Below are positions 24,834 through 32,518 of a stretch of DNA of 64,000 bases, piece by piece; positions within the stretch are counted from its first letter, which is position 1; every line of letters starts with the position of its first letter. Source of the stretch: an uncultured Clostridium sp. Its GTDB lineage: Bacteria > Bacillota > Clostridia > Lachnospirales > Lachnospiraceae. The DNA is taken from assembly GCF_900547735.1 (NCBI RefSeq), contig NZ_URHZ01000006.1, positions 1-64,000 on the forward strand, read 5' to 3'. Position numbers and translations under genes: made by a program. Below the pieces are notes generated by a model. That model saw only the letters and a program-made list of their open reading frames with translations, did not search any database and was not told the DNA's origin.

Positions 24834-25709
24834 ATGACGTTAAATCAGCTAAATTATTATGTGGAAATTGTCCGGCAGGGCAGTTTCACCAAAGCCGCAG
24901 AGAAACTCTTTGTAAGCCAGTCGACACTCAGTAAGGCAATCCGGGCTCTGGAGGAAGAGTTTCAGATGGAGCTTATTAACCGGGGAGCCAAGGAATTCCA
25001 GTTGACGGCGCAGGGCGATGTTTTTTACGAATATGCGGTCAGGATACTGGATTTTTATCATACACAGACGCAGGAACTGTTTCAGCGTCTCCACAGTGCA
25101 AACGGCACGCTGAAACTGGGAATTCCGCCGACGGCGGGAGCCATCTATTTCTTTTCGATTCTATATAAATTCCGCGAAACGTATCCGGGAATCAATCTTA
25201 AAATAGAGGAAATCACATCAAAAGCAGTTCATGAACTGGTGGCCGCCGGAAAACTGGATATGGGAATTGTGATAGAACCGTTTTCCGATGACAAATTTTA
25301 CAAGCGGCCCAGCTACACCTCCGAGGCCGTTCTCCTGGTTTCCCGGAAGCATCCGCTTGCGGCAAAGCGCAGCGTTTCATTTTCAGCCCTCCGGGGAGAG
25401 AAGTTCCTGCTCGTAACACCGGATTATATGTTCCATGACGTTGTATTGGAAAAATGCCGGGAGGCGGGATTTGTACCCGATGTCACGTTTGAGAGTTACC
25501 AGTGGGAACTACTGTTTGAGATGGTTGCCGATAATCAGGGGATCTGCATACTGCCGAAACCGCTGGTAGACAAATTTAACAATACGCGGGTACATCAGGT
25601 TCATTTAAAAGATCCGGAGTTCCCCTGGACCCTTTCACTGATTTACCGCAAGGATAAATTTATTACGGTTCCGATGCAGTGTTTTCTGGATCTGTGTTTT
25701 GGAACCTGA
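24834..25709 (+). CDS. LysR-family transcriptional regulator
   Basis: A 291-residue activator/repressor. I place the start at ATG 24834 (MTLNQLNYYVEI), behind GGGAGGCAGGAAG, because the LysR helix-turn-helix begins at the very N-terminus in this family; an upstream ATG would add 14 unrelated residues. Residues 1-60 hold the winged helix ('GSFTKAAEKLFVSQSTLSKA'); residues about 90-290 hold the periplasmic-binding-like effector domain ('LKLGIPPTAGAIYFF', 'GKLDMGIVIEP'). It precedes, on the same strand, the MFS and CoA-transferase genes, from which it is separated by a perfect 21-base-pair terminator hairpin and a 25-base palindrome. It is the likely regulator of those genes, with a carboxylate or acyl-CoA as effector, by inference. 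Confidence 0.93.
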   Translation: MTLNQLNYYVEIVRQGSFTKAAEKLFVSQSTLSKAIRALEEEFQMELINRGAKEFQLTAQGDVFYEYAVRILDFYHTQTQELFQRLHSANGTLKLGIPPTAGAIYFFSILYKFRETYPGINLKIEEITSKAVHELVAAGKLDMGIVIEPFSDDKFYKRPSYTSEAVLLVSRKHPLAAKRSVSFSALRGEKFLLVTPDYMFHDVVLEKCREAGFVPDVTFESYQWELLFEMVADNQGICILPKPLVDKFNNTRVHQVHLKDPEFPWTLSLIYRKDKFITVPMQCFLDLCFGT

Positions 25710-25740
25710 CACAAGGGACGAAAGTGACGTAACATAGTGG

Positions 25741-25809
25741 AAAGAACAGCAGAGTGCAGGATCAATGCCATTTGCAGTATGGCGCCGGTCCTGCACTCTG
25801 CTGTTCTTT
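25741..25809 (+). terminator. Terminator of the LysR gene with a perfect 21-bp stem
   Basis: Bases 25741-25761 (AAAGAACAGCAG...) are perfectly complementary to 25789-25809, with a 27-base loop that can itself fold. T-rich sequence (TTGTTGTTTT) follows. AAAG at the 5' end could allow use in both directions. Confidence 0.85.
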
Positions 25810-25817
25810 GTTGTTTT

Positions 25818-25842
25818 GGGGTATGAATTGAATTCATACCCC
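25818..25842. promoter_or_regulatory. 25-base perfect palindrome, candidate LysR operator
   Basis: GGGGTATGAATT (25818-25829), one centre base, then AATTCATACCCC (25831-25842). It lies between the LysR gene and the MFS gene and contains TN11A-type symmetry. Too symmetric for chance; it is followed by A-runs rather than T-runs on the plus strand, so operator is more likely than terminator for rightward transcripts. Confidence 0.5.
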
Positions 25843-26043
25843 ATTAAAAAAGGCTATTTTCCATTTGAAAAACACCATGCTATAATCAAACCACAAAGCC
25901 GCAATGGCCATGCGGACCAAAGTGATTTTCAAATTCAATCAACAAAAAACGGCGCTGGAATTTATTGATAAGAGGGATTCAATCTGAAAAAGAAAGTTAC
26001 AGTAAATGGGTTTCACTTGAAAAGAGGAAAGGAATTGTGAATT
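25843..26043 (+). promoter_or_regulatory. Promoter region of the MFS/CoA-transferase operon
   Basis: A good -10 box TATAAT lies in 'GCTATAATC' near 25880-25885, about 40 bases after the palindrome; no convincing -35 box sits 17 bases before it, which would fit activation by the LysR protein. The remaining 150 bases hold no gene I can support. Confidence 0.45.
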
Positions 26044-27273
26044 ATGGGGAATCAACAAACAAAGGCTTCTTCATCGAGAGCTGTTATAATCGAGTTCGTA
26101 ATGTTTTTCACCTATGCGTTTTTTGCGGTAAACTGGATTGCGGGGAGTACGCTGACACCGCAGATTATGGAACATTTTAACCTGAAAACTTTTGCTTCGG
26201 CAACCTTTATTTCCAATGCGATTACGCTGGCAAAGATTATCGGAAATTTCATGGCGGCAGGTATTTTAAGCAGACTGTACCCGAAAAAGGCCATCGGCCT
26301 TGGTTCCGGGCTGATTGTACTGGGAAGCACCCTGGCAATTTTCGCCCCGCAGTACTGGCTGTTCATTCTCGGCCGTTTCATCATGGGATTTGGAGGCGCA
26401 TTATATGTGGTATATTTCAGCCCCGTGGTGATTCATTATTTTGAGTCCAGGAAACGTCTCACGGTCAATGCGCTGAATGGCGCGGCGTACAATTTCGGCG
26501 GTATTGTCGCCATGTTAATTGTAGGACCGGTTATTGCCTGGCTCAAAACCTGGCAGTACAGCATGGGATTTTTTGCAGTGGTCAGCGCCCTTCTCTGGGT
26601 TTTATGGCCGGTTATCGGCCAGGACTTTGAACTGAACCAGGGGACCGGGGCAAAACAGGCGCCGTATACGATCGGCCAGGCCCTGAAAGAAAAAATCAAC
26701 TGGATTCTGCCGTTTACCTATTCCGGTCTGCTTACTTTTTACATCGTCATGCTGAATATCTTCCCGATTTCGGGAACGACGGCAATCAGCAGCAAGGCAC
26801 TGAGCACGCTCGTGGCGGTGGGGGGAATCATCGGTTCCCTGCTTGCCATTGCAATGGGAAGAGTCTATTTTAAACGCCTTCCGGTGATTCGCATCTCCGG
26901 CCTTGCAATGACACTCTTCGGCGTGCTGATGTTCAGGACGGACAGCGGAGTCTTGTCGGCAGTGGCGGCTCTTCTCATCGGACTGTTTATGTTCCTGCCG
27001 GTCAGCTCCCTGATGATGATTCCACAGGAACTTCCGGGAATGACACCGGCCAAACTGACAACGATTATGGGACTTTTCTGGGCGCTGTCCTACATTATTG
27101 AGACCACCGCCTATTTTATCATCGGTTTTATTATCGACCGGTTTGGTTACGGAATGGGATTAAACTTTGCACTGATTATGAGCGTTACATTTTTCCTGGG
27201 TTCCTTCCTTCTGCCGGAAACAGGAAAGGACGGCACAAAGGAAACATCCGATGCAAAACTTAAATGCAGCTAA
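26044..27273 (+). CDS. Major facilitator superfamily transporter
   Basis: A 409-residue carrier with about 12 predicted helices, start ATG 26044 behind AAAGGAATT. The family motif after helix 2 appears as 'GILSRLYPKKAIGLG', and helix 4 has 'FILGRFIMGFGGALYVVYFSP', which resembles NarK/CynX/OFA-type anion carriers. A second half repeats the pattern ('GRVYFKRLPVIRISG'). It lies 46 bases before a CoA-transferase gene on the same strand and behind a LysR gene. The context suggests uptake or exchange of a small carboxylate that the transferase then activates. The exact substrate is not visible in the sequence. Confidence 0.9.
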   Translation: MGNQQTKASSSRAVIIEFVMFFTYAFFAVNWIAGSTLTPQIMEHFNLKTFASATFISNAITLAKIIGNFMAAGILSRLYPKKAIGLGSGLIVLGSTLAIFAPQYWLFILGRFIMGFGGALYVVYFSPVVIHYFESRKRLTVNALNGAAYNFGGIVAMLIVGPVIAWLKTWQYSMGFFAVVSALLWVLWPVIGQDFELNQGTGAKQAPYTIGQALKEKINWILPFTYSGLLTFYIVMLNIFPISGTTAISSKALSTLVAVGGIIGSLLAIAMGRVYFKRLPVIRISGLAMTLFGVLMFRTDSGVLSAVAALLIGLFMFLPVSSLMMIPQELPGMTPAKLTTIMGLFWALSYIIETTAYFIIGFIIDRFGYGMGLNFALIMSVTFFLGSFLLPETGKDGTKETSDAKLKCS

Positions 27274-27319
27274 GGTTACCGCCGACAGCGGATATTATAA
27301 ATAGAAGAGGAGAGTAAAA

Positions 27320-28654
27320 ATGAAATCATTCGAAGAAATCTACCGTGAAAAAGTGATGACAGCCGACGAGGCCCTTGAACTGATAAAAGACGGAGACTAT
27401 ATGTTTTCCGCACAGGCGGCGGGAGAGCCGGCGGCAATCCTGTCCCATCTTCAGCACCTGAAAGAGACGGGAGTTAAAAATACAACCATCAATACCTGTC
27501 TTCCATTACAGTATTATGATGCATTCAAGGATCCGGAAATGCAGGGAGTGATGTCCCATAACGGATGGTTTTTCAGCCCCGGACTGCGCGATGCGCATAA
27601 AAAGAAACTGGTCAGCGCCATCCCACAGAGTTCCACCTCGGTTCTGCGCAAAGTACTGAGCCGTCTGGAATATGAGAAGCGCCGCCCGGTAGTCCTGGCA
27701 ACGGTTTCTCCGATGGACAGCCACGGATATATGTCGCTTTCGGTGAGCGCAATCTATGAGCGGGATTTAATCAACAGCGGAGCGCTGACGATTCTGGAAG
27801 TGAACCCTAATTTCCCACGTACCTTCGGGGATACGCAGGTCCATGTTTCCGAGGCGGACGCCCTCGTGGAATCCGACCGTCCCATCCCGGTGAGCAAGCT
27901 TGCGCCGTATACGGAAGTGGACGCGGAGATTGGAAAATATGTGGCCTCCCTGGTAGAGGACGGTTCCACAATTCAATTGGGAATCGGCAATATTCCCAAT
28001 GCCGTTGCCGCCGAGCTGAAGAGTAAAAAGCATCTGGGAATTCACACCGAAATGTTTACGGAGACCATGGTCGACCTGATCGAGTGCGGGGCGGTGGATA
28101 ACTCCTGCAAGGGTCTTTTAGACGGATATTCGGTCTGCTCCTTTACGATGGGAAGTAAGCGCCTCTATGATTATATTGATAACAATCCGGCCGTACTGTT
28201 TAAATCATGTACATTTACAAATGATCCGTACACGATCGGACTCAACAACCGATTTGTCTCAGTCAATGCGACCCTGGAGGTGGATCTCACCGGCCAGTGC
28301 GCCTCCGAGACGGTGGGCTATGATCAGTGGTCGGGCACCGGCGGCCAGTCTGAGACGGTGCAGGGCTCCCAGATGTCCAAGGGAGGAAAATCTATCATTG
28401 CAATGCATTCCACATACAGGACCAAGGATGAGAACGGCGGGGAAGCGCTGCGCTCCAAGATTGTGCCCTTCCTGCACGAGGGGGCCGTCGTCACCACATC
28501 CAGGAACGATACGGATTATGTTGTGACCGAGTATGGAATCGCATGGCTGCGCGGAAGAAATGTGGCCGAGAGGGCGGAGGCATTAATCAATATCGCCCAT
28601 CCCGATTTCCGCGACGAGCTGAGGGAGAAAGCAAAAGAATACGGAATTTGGTAA
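27320..28654 (+). CDS. Acyl-CoA:carboxylate CoA-transferase (acetyl-CoA hydrolase/4-hydroxybutyrate CoA-transferase family)
   Basis: A 444-residue class I CoA-transferase, start ATG 27320 behind AGAGGAGAG. It should exchange CoA between an acyl-CoA and a carboxylate through a glutamyl-CoA thioester; the catalytic Glu is in 'GIHTEMFTETMVDL' near residue 245. Other family marks are 'LGIGNIPNAVA' (near 220), 'GTGGQSETVQGSQMSKGG' (near 340) and the C-terminal 'VVTEYGIAWLRGRNVAERAEALI'-type segment that closes over CoA. Length and motifs match AbfT, Cat1/Cat2 and butyryl-CoA:acetate enzymes, which cannot be separated with certainty by eye. It ends the LysR-regulated MFS operon. A copy of repeat B starts three bases after its stop. 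Confidence 0.92.
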   Translation: MKSFEEIYREKVMTADEALELIKDGDYMFSAQAAGEPAAILSHLQHLKETGVKNTTINTCLPLQYYDAFKDPEMQGVMSHNGWFFSPGLRDAHKKKLVSAIPQSSTSVLRKVLSRLEYEKRRPVVLATVSPMDSHGYMSLSVSAIYERDLINSGALTILEVNPNFPRTFGDTQVHVSEADALVESDRPIPVSKLAPYTEVDAEIGKYVASLVEDGSTIQLGIGNIPNAVAAELKSKKHLGIHTEMFTETMVDLIECGAVDNSCKGLLDGYSVCSFTMGSKRLYDYIDNNPAVLFKSCTFTNDPYTIGLNNRFVSVNATLEVDLTGQCASETVGYDQWSGTGGQSETVQGSQMSKGGKSIIAMHSTYRTKDENGGEALRSKIVPFLHEGAVVTTSRNDTDYVVTEYGIAWLRGRNVAERAEALINIAHPDFRDELREKAKEYGIW

Positions 28655-28656
28655 AT

Positions 28657-28695
28657 AACAACGAAAAGCACGCTTCGCAAACTTTTCACTGCCAC
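28657..28695 (+). repeat. Dispersed repeat family B, copy 1
   Basis: AACAACGAAAAGCACGCTTC begins at 28657 and continues GCAAACTTTTCACTGCCA. GAAAAG and CTTTTC form an inverted repeat around a TTCGC core. Related copies are at 32053-32092 and, inverted, 39122-39162. Confidence 0.75.
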
Positions 28696-28702
28696 TCAGT
28701 AA

Positions 28703-28750
28703 AAAGAGCGCCCGATACCTGTTTTTAAGCAGATACCGGGCGTTCTGTCA
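28703..28750. terminator. Hairpin terminator between convergent genes
   Basis: AGAGCGCCCGATACCTG (from 28705) pairs imperfectly with CAGATACCGGGCGTTCT (ending 28745). It lies between the CoA-transferase and gdhA stops and can serve both directions. Confidence 0.75.
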
Positions 28751-28783
28751 TTTATATGAAAACGGAAGATGTACGGATAAAAG

Positions 28784-30136
28784 TTACCATGCGATACCCT
28801 GGGCCATCATCGCATCCGCGACTTTCTGGAAGCCGACAATGTTGGCGCCTGCTACCAGATTATAGCCGAGGCCGTACCGCTTCGCCGCGTCGGCCGAGCC
28901 GTCATGAATTTCGGTCATGATCTGATGAAGTTTTGAGTCAACTTCTTCGGCAGTCCACGAAAGTCTTTCGCTGTTCTGGCTCATCTCAAGTCCGGATACA
29001 AGCACGCCCCCGGCATTGACGGCTTTGGAAGGAGCAACCACCATGCCCGGCTGTTCCATCAGGAATTTAAGCGCCTCATTTGTAGTGGGCATATTGGCGA
29101 CTTCAATATAGTACTTAACACCATTTGAAACAATTTTTTTCGCCTGTTCCAGATCGATATCATTCTGGGTAGCGCAGGGCATGATAATGTCGGCTTTCTG
29201 TCCCCAGGGTTTCTCGCCGGGGTAGAACGGCACGCCGAATTTATCCGCATAGTCCTGGACTTTGTTGCGTCCGGACGCTCTCATTTCCAGCATGTAACTG
29301 ATTTTCTCATCGGTCACAATGCCGTCCGGATCGTAAATATATCCGTCCGGTCCGGAGAGAGTAACCGCTTTGGCGCCCAATTCGGCCAGCTTCTTGGCGG
29401 CGCCCCATGCCACGTTGCCGAATCCGGCCAGGGCAACGGTCTTACCGGCCAGCGTGTCGTTCTCATGCTTCATAACCGCTTCTACATAATAAACGGAACC
29501 GTAACCGGTAGCCTCCGGGCGGATGAGGGAGCCGCCGAAGGATCTGCCCTTTCCGGTAAGGACGCCGTTCTTAAATCCGCCGACAATTTTACGGTACTGG
29601 CCGTACAGGTATCCGACTTCGCGGGCTCCGACGCCGAGATCTCCGGCGGGAACGTCCACATCCGGTCCGATATGGCGGTATAATTCAGTCATAAAGGCCT
29701 GGCAGAACCGCATAACTTCCCTGTCGCTTTTTCCGTTTGGATCAAAATCGCAGCCACCCTTGGCGCCGCCCATTGGAAGCGTTGTCAGGCTGTCCTTGAA
29801 CGTCTGTTCAAATCCGAGAAACTTCACAACCGAAAGATTGACTTCCGGTGAAAAACGAAGTCCTCCTTTGTACGGTCCGATTGCGCCGTTAAACTGTACC
29901 CTGTAGCCCGTATTTACATGGATTTTTCCGTTGTCATCCTCCCAAGGGACACGGAATTCGATGACTCTTTCCGGGATGACCATCCTTTCCAGGAGCGCGT
30001 TATCCTCATATTCAGGATGTGCATCAATCACGGGACTTAAAGAAGTGAGAACCTCTTCAACCGTCTGGACAAACTCCGGCTCATTCGCATTTTTTTCTCT
30101 TACCTCATTCAGAACTTTTTCGATATATGCATTCAT
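28784..30136 (-). CDS. gdhA: Glutamate dehydrogenase, C. symbiosum type
   Basis: A 450-residue hexameric enzyme that interconverts L-glutamate with 2-oxoglutarate and ammonia, probably with NAD. The sequence matches, from memory, the C. symbiosum enzyme over its whole length. Visible marks are 'GGLRFSPEVNLSVVKFLGFE', the catalytic-lysine loop 'LPMGGAKGGCDFDP' (near 115-128), the second key Asp segment 'DVDVPAGDLGVG' (near 160) and the dinucleotide motif 'ALAGFGNVAWGAA' (near 235). Start 30136 is supported by GAGGAGG. The SHMT-like gene ends 38 bases upstream on the same strand, so the two are probably one transcript. In glutamate fermenters this enzyme opens the 2-hydroxyglutarate route. Confidence 0.97.
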   Translation of the reverse strand: MNAYIEKVLNEVREKNANEPEFVQTVEEVLTSLSPVIDAHPEYEDNALLERMVIPERVIEFRVPWEDDNGKIHVNTGYRVQFNGAIGPYKGGLRFSPEVNLSVVKFLGFEQTFKDSLTTLPMGGAKGGCDFDPNGKSDREVMRFCQAFMTELYRHIGPDVDVPAGDLGVGAREVGYLYGQYRKIVGGFKNGVLTGKGRSFGGSLIRPEATGYGSVYYVEAVMKHENDTLAGKTVALAGFGNVAWGAAKKLAELGAKAVTLSGPDGYIYDPDGIVTDEKISYMLEMRASGRNKVQDYADKFGVPFYPGEKPWGQKADIIMPCATQNDIDLEQAKKIVSNGVKYYIEVANMPTTNEALKFLMEQPGMVVAPSKAVNAGGVLVSGLEMSQNSERLSWTAEEVDSKLHQIMTEIHDGSADAAKRYGLGYNLVAGANIVGFQKVADAMMAQGIAW

Positions 30137-30174
30137 GGAAATACCTCCTCTAAAATTGATTGTTTTCGGAAAAA

Positions 30175-31503
30175 TTAATAGGTCTGATGGCAGTACATTT
30201 TTTCAAATTCTTCCCGGATAACCGGTGAAATCCACTCGCTGGAGAACATCGGATGGGAAGTGGCGATTTTATAAACCTCCTGCCTGATTTCATCGAGCAC
30301 GGCCGGATTGTCCTTGTTCTTAAGCCCCCGGCCCAGCATACGGCCGATATTGTACATTTCCTCTTCTTTGGCGCCTCTTGTGGTCATGGTAGGAGAACCG
30401 ATTCTCAGACCGCTTCCAAGGCTGGGCGGAAGTGTGTCGTAGGGAATCATATTTTTATTGGTGATAATGCCGAGACTGCAGAGAAGAGTCTCCGCCTCCT
30501 GCCCGTTGGCAATGACGGGAGTCACATCCAGCATGACCATGTGGGTATCCGTGCCCCCGGTAATCAGCCGCATTCCCTCGTCTTTACAGCCCCTTGCCAG
30601 CGCTTTTGCATTCAGGCAGACCTGTTTTGCATATTCTTTAAATTCGGGCTGAAGCAGTTCCTGAAAGAGGACTCCGCGTGCGGCCAGCATGTCGCCCTTT
30701 GGACCGCCCTGAAGTCTTGGGAATACACCGCGGTCGATTTTCTGGCCCAGTTCCTTGCGGCAGAGGATAACGCCGCATCCGCGGGGCCCCCTGAGTGTTT
30801 TTTGGGTGGACATGGTGACAACGTCGGCGTAGGGAACCGGGCTGGGAATGGCGCCGCCGGCAATCAGGCCGCAGTCGTGGGCACAGTCTACCCAGAAATA
30901 GGCGCCTGCTTCATCGCAGATTTCCCGGAATGCTTTGTAATCAATGGTGCGCGGATAGGAAGACGCGCCGGTTACAATGAGTTTTGGTTTGTTTTCAAGG
31001 GCCATCTGCCGAATCTGTTCCATATCAATGCGCTCGGTCTCCTTATTTACGCCGTAATGAAGGGCGTTAAATTCCCGGCCGCTGTAGTGGAATTTGGCTC
31101 CGTGGCTTAAATGGCCTCCATTGTCGAGTTCAAGGGCAAGGAAGGTGTCGCCTTTCTTTAATAAACCGGTGAGAACCGCCATGTTGGCAATGGTAGCGTT
31201 GCCCGACTGGATATTGGCGTGTTCCGCGCCAAAGACCTTCTTGACACGTTCAATGGCAAGGAGCTCGGCCTGGTCTGCCAGCTGGCAGCCGCCTACAAAC
31301 CGTTTTCCCGGGTAGCCTTCGGTGTTTTTGTTTGTAAATGCGGAACCTTCCAGGGCGGAGGCAAGTGGGGAAACAACGTTTTCTGAAGCAATAAGACCGA
31401 TTGTTTCAAACTGGCGCTTTTCTTCGCGGTGAAGAAGGCCGGACATTTCAGGGTCAAAGACATCAAGTAATTTGACAGCATCCTGTTTTGTTGAGTTGGA
31501 CAT
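30175..31503 (-). CDS. Serine hydroxymethyltransferase-like PLP enzyme with altered active site
   Basis: A 442-residue fold-type I PLP enzyme. I start it at 31503 (MSNSTK) because the AAAGGGG ribosome site lies inside the longer reading. It aligns along its length with bacterial GlyA: 'IGLIASENVVSP', 'TEGYPGKRFVGGCQ', 'GGHLSHGAK', 'VDCAHDCGL', the PLP-lysine segment 'STQKTLRGPRGCG' and 'GSGLRIGSPTMTTRG'. However several residues that are nearly invariant in GlyA differ: the Tyr of NKYAEGYP is Asn, the YY of GKRYYGG is FV, the His before the PLP lysine is Gln, and the folate-site PHSGSQAN segment is QSGNATIAN. It therefore probably acts on a different amino acid or without folate. It precedes gdhA in an operon and follows a DUF3870 gene. 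Confidence 0.85.
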   Translation of the reverse strand: MSNSTKQDAVKLLDVFDPEMSGLLHREEKRQFETIGLIASENVVSPLASALEGSAFTNKNTEGYPGKRFVGGCQLADQAELLAIERVKKVFGAEHANIQSGNATIANMAVLTGLLKKGDTFLALELDNGGHLSHGAKFHYSGREFNALHYGVNKETERIDMEQIRQMALENKPKLIVTGASSYPRTIDYKAFREICDEAGAYFWVDCAHDCGLIAGGAIPSPVPYADVVTMSTQKTLRGPRGCGVILCRKELGQKIDRGVFPRLQGGPKGDMLAARGVLFQELLQPEFKEYAKQVCLNAKALARGCKDEGMRLITGGTDTHMVMLDVTPVIANGQEAETLLCSLGIITNKNMIPYDTLPPSLGSGLRIGSPTMTTRGAKEEEMYNIGRMLGRGLKNKDNPAVLDEIRQEVYKIATSHPMFSSEWISPVIREEFEKMYCHQTY

Positions 31504-31574
31504 GAGAAAATCCCCTTTCATAGATAATTTATGGTTTATTTCGAACGCCTGCCGGCAATTCTACTCCTGTGAAA

Positions 31575-31630
31575 TAAAAAAGGAAGAACAAACAGACATT
31601 GGTTGCAATGCCGGGTTTGTTCTTCCCTAA
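31575..31630 (-). terminator. Terminator of the DUF3870 gene
   Basis: On the minus strand GGAAGAACAAAC (31626-31615) pairs with GTTTGTTCTTCC (31593-31582) followed by TTTTTTATTT. It separates DUF3870 from the SHMT-like gene. Confidence 0.9.
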
Positions 31631-31692
31631 GATGATTAATCGGGGGTGACCGAATAATCTTTAAAAAAGATCGTATAATGGATGTTAAAACA

Positions 31693-32031
31693 CTAAAGCT
31701 TAGCTTCCGGATACGCCATCAGATAACGGTTCTGCGCGTCCCTCAGAGCGACAAGGACCGCCTTTTGGGCCAGGGCCAGGAATCTTTTTTTGATGATTTC
31801 GCTGATGAGGGCGACGTCGGTGACAATGTTTTTCCCAACGAGGATTTCTCTTAAAAAGAGATTGGTGTCTTCCATAACCATGTTGGCGCTGGCATTGATA
31901 ATCGTGTTCGTATGAATATCAATTACCATACTGAGGGAAAATGCACCGTACATGGCGTTGATGGCATCTTCCTTTGATACCTTGGCAACGCCTGTAATAA
32001 ATACTGAATCTTCCGGAAAAATTTTGACCAT
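31693..32031 (-). CDS. DUF3870 family protein (copy 2)
   Basis: A 112-residue paralogue of the 24228-24551 protein. The start is ATG 32031 (MVKIFPEDS), with GGAG seven bases upstream; a longer frame upstream runs through repeat B and is not credible. Family marks are 'SVFITGVAKVSKEDAINAMY', 'IINASANMVMEDTNLFL', 'KKRFLALAQKAVLVALRDA' and 'NRYLMAYPEA'. It is transcribed toward the SHMT-like gene and GDH but has its own terminator. It stands back to back with gltS, 487 bases away. Function unknown; having two copies near different amino-acid or acid-transport genes suggests a metabolite-linked role. Confidence 0.85.
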   Translation of the reverse strand: MVKIFPEDSVFITGVAKVSKEDAINAMYGAFSLSMVIDIHTNTIINASANMVMEDTNLFLREILVGKNIVTDVALISEIIKKRFLALAQKAVLVALRDAQNRYLMAYPEAKL

Positions 32032-32052
32032 ACCAGTTCTCCATTTCTTTAA

Positions 32053-32095
32053 AACAACGAAAAGCACGGTTCGCGGACTTTTCATTACCAATAAC
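32053..32095 (+). repeat. Dispersed repeat family B, copy 2
   Basis: AACAACGAAAAGCACGGTTC from 32053, then GCGGACTTTTCATTACCA. It lies just upstream of the DUF3870 copy 2 start, inside the region its messenger leader should occupy. Confidence 0.75.
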
Positions 32096-32391
32096 AAAAA
32101 GACGAGAGAACTACTCCATAATGATAGTTCTTTCGCCTAATTTATTTTAGTTCTGAGAGGATATCCCAAAACCAATATATTCGACTGACATCAGAATAAA
32201 TGATCTTGAAAAAATAGTCAATCATAAAAATAGCTAAAAATTAAGCGACAACTTTGTTCAATATTTCCATTGTCATCTTTTGAAAACTATGCTTTACTAA
32301 TCTCAAAGTAAATGCTTCTGCGCAGAACATTGGCTTCAGACAATTGAAACCTTATATACACGTATATGGATGCAATGGATGCTCCCCCTAT
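32096..32391. other. AT-rich intergenic region between DUF3870 and gltS
   Basis: No gene seen. It is markedly AT-rich. A small inverted repeat ATATAC-AC-GTATAT (about 32353-32366) lies near a TTGAAA hexamer at 32344-32349 and may mark the gltS promoter or an operator. Confidence 0.4.
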
Positions 32392-32401
32392 ATGAATGTT
32401 T

Positions 32402-32462
32402 TTAAGGCTCAAAAGAATGGCATACATCTTAAGATGCATGCAGTTCTTTTGGGCCTTTTTGT
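32402..32462 (+). terminator. Long hairpin plus T-run in the gltS leader, candidate attenuator
   Basis: AAGGCTCAAAAGAA (32404-32417) pairs with TTCTTTTGGGCCTT (32443-32456); the bases between also pair around CTTAAG, giving an almost continuous stem of about 25 pairs, followed by TTTTT. It lies 60 bases before the gltS start. A 30-codon open frame starting ATG 32392 runs across it, but lacks a good ribosome site. Confidence 0.7.
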
Positions 32463-32518
32463 ATATAAGAATATCACAATATAACTTAAGTGAAATGAGA
32501 AGGGGAGGGGACAAAGAT

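Noticed and set aside
32396..32518. 41-residue N-terminal extension of GltS
   Set aside because: It runs through the leader hairpin; the strong ribosome site lies just before ATG 32519.
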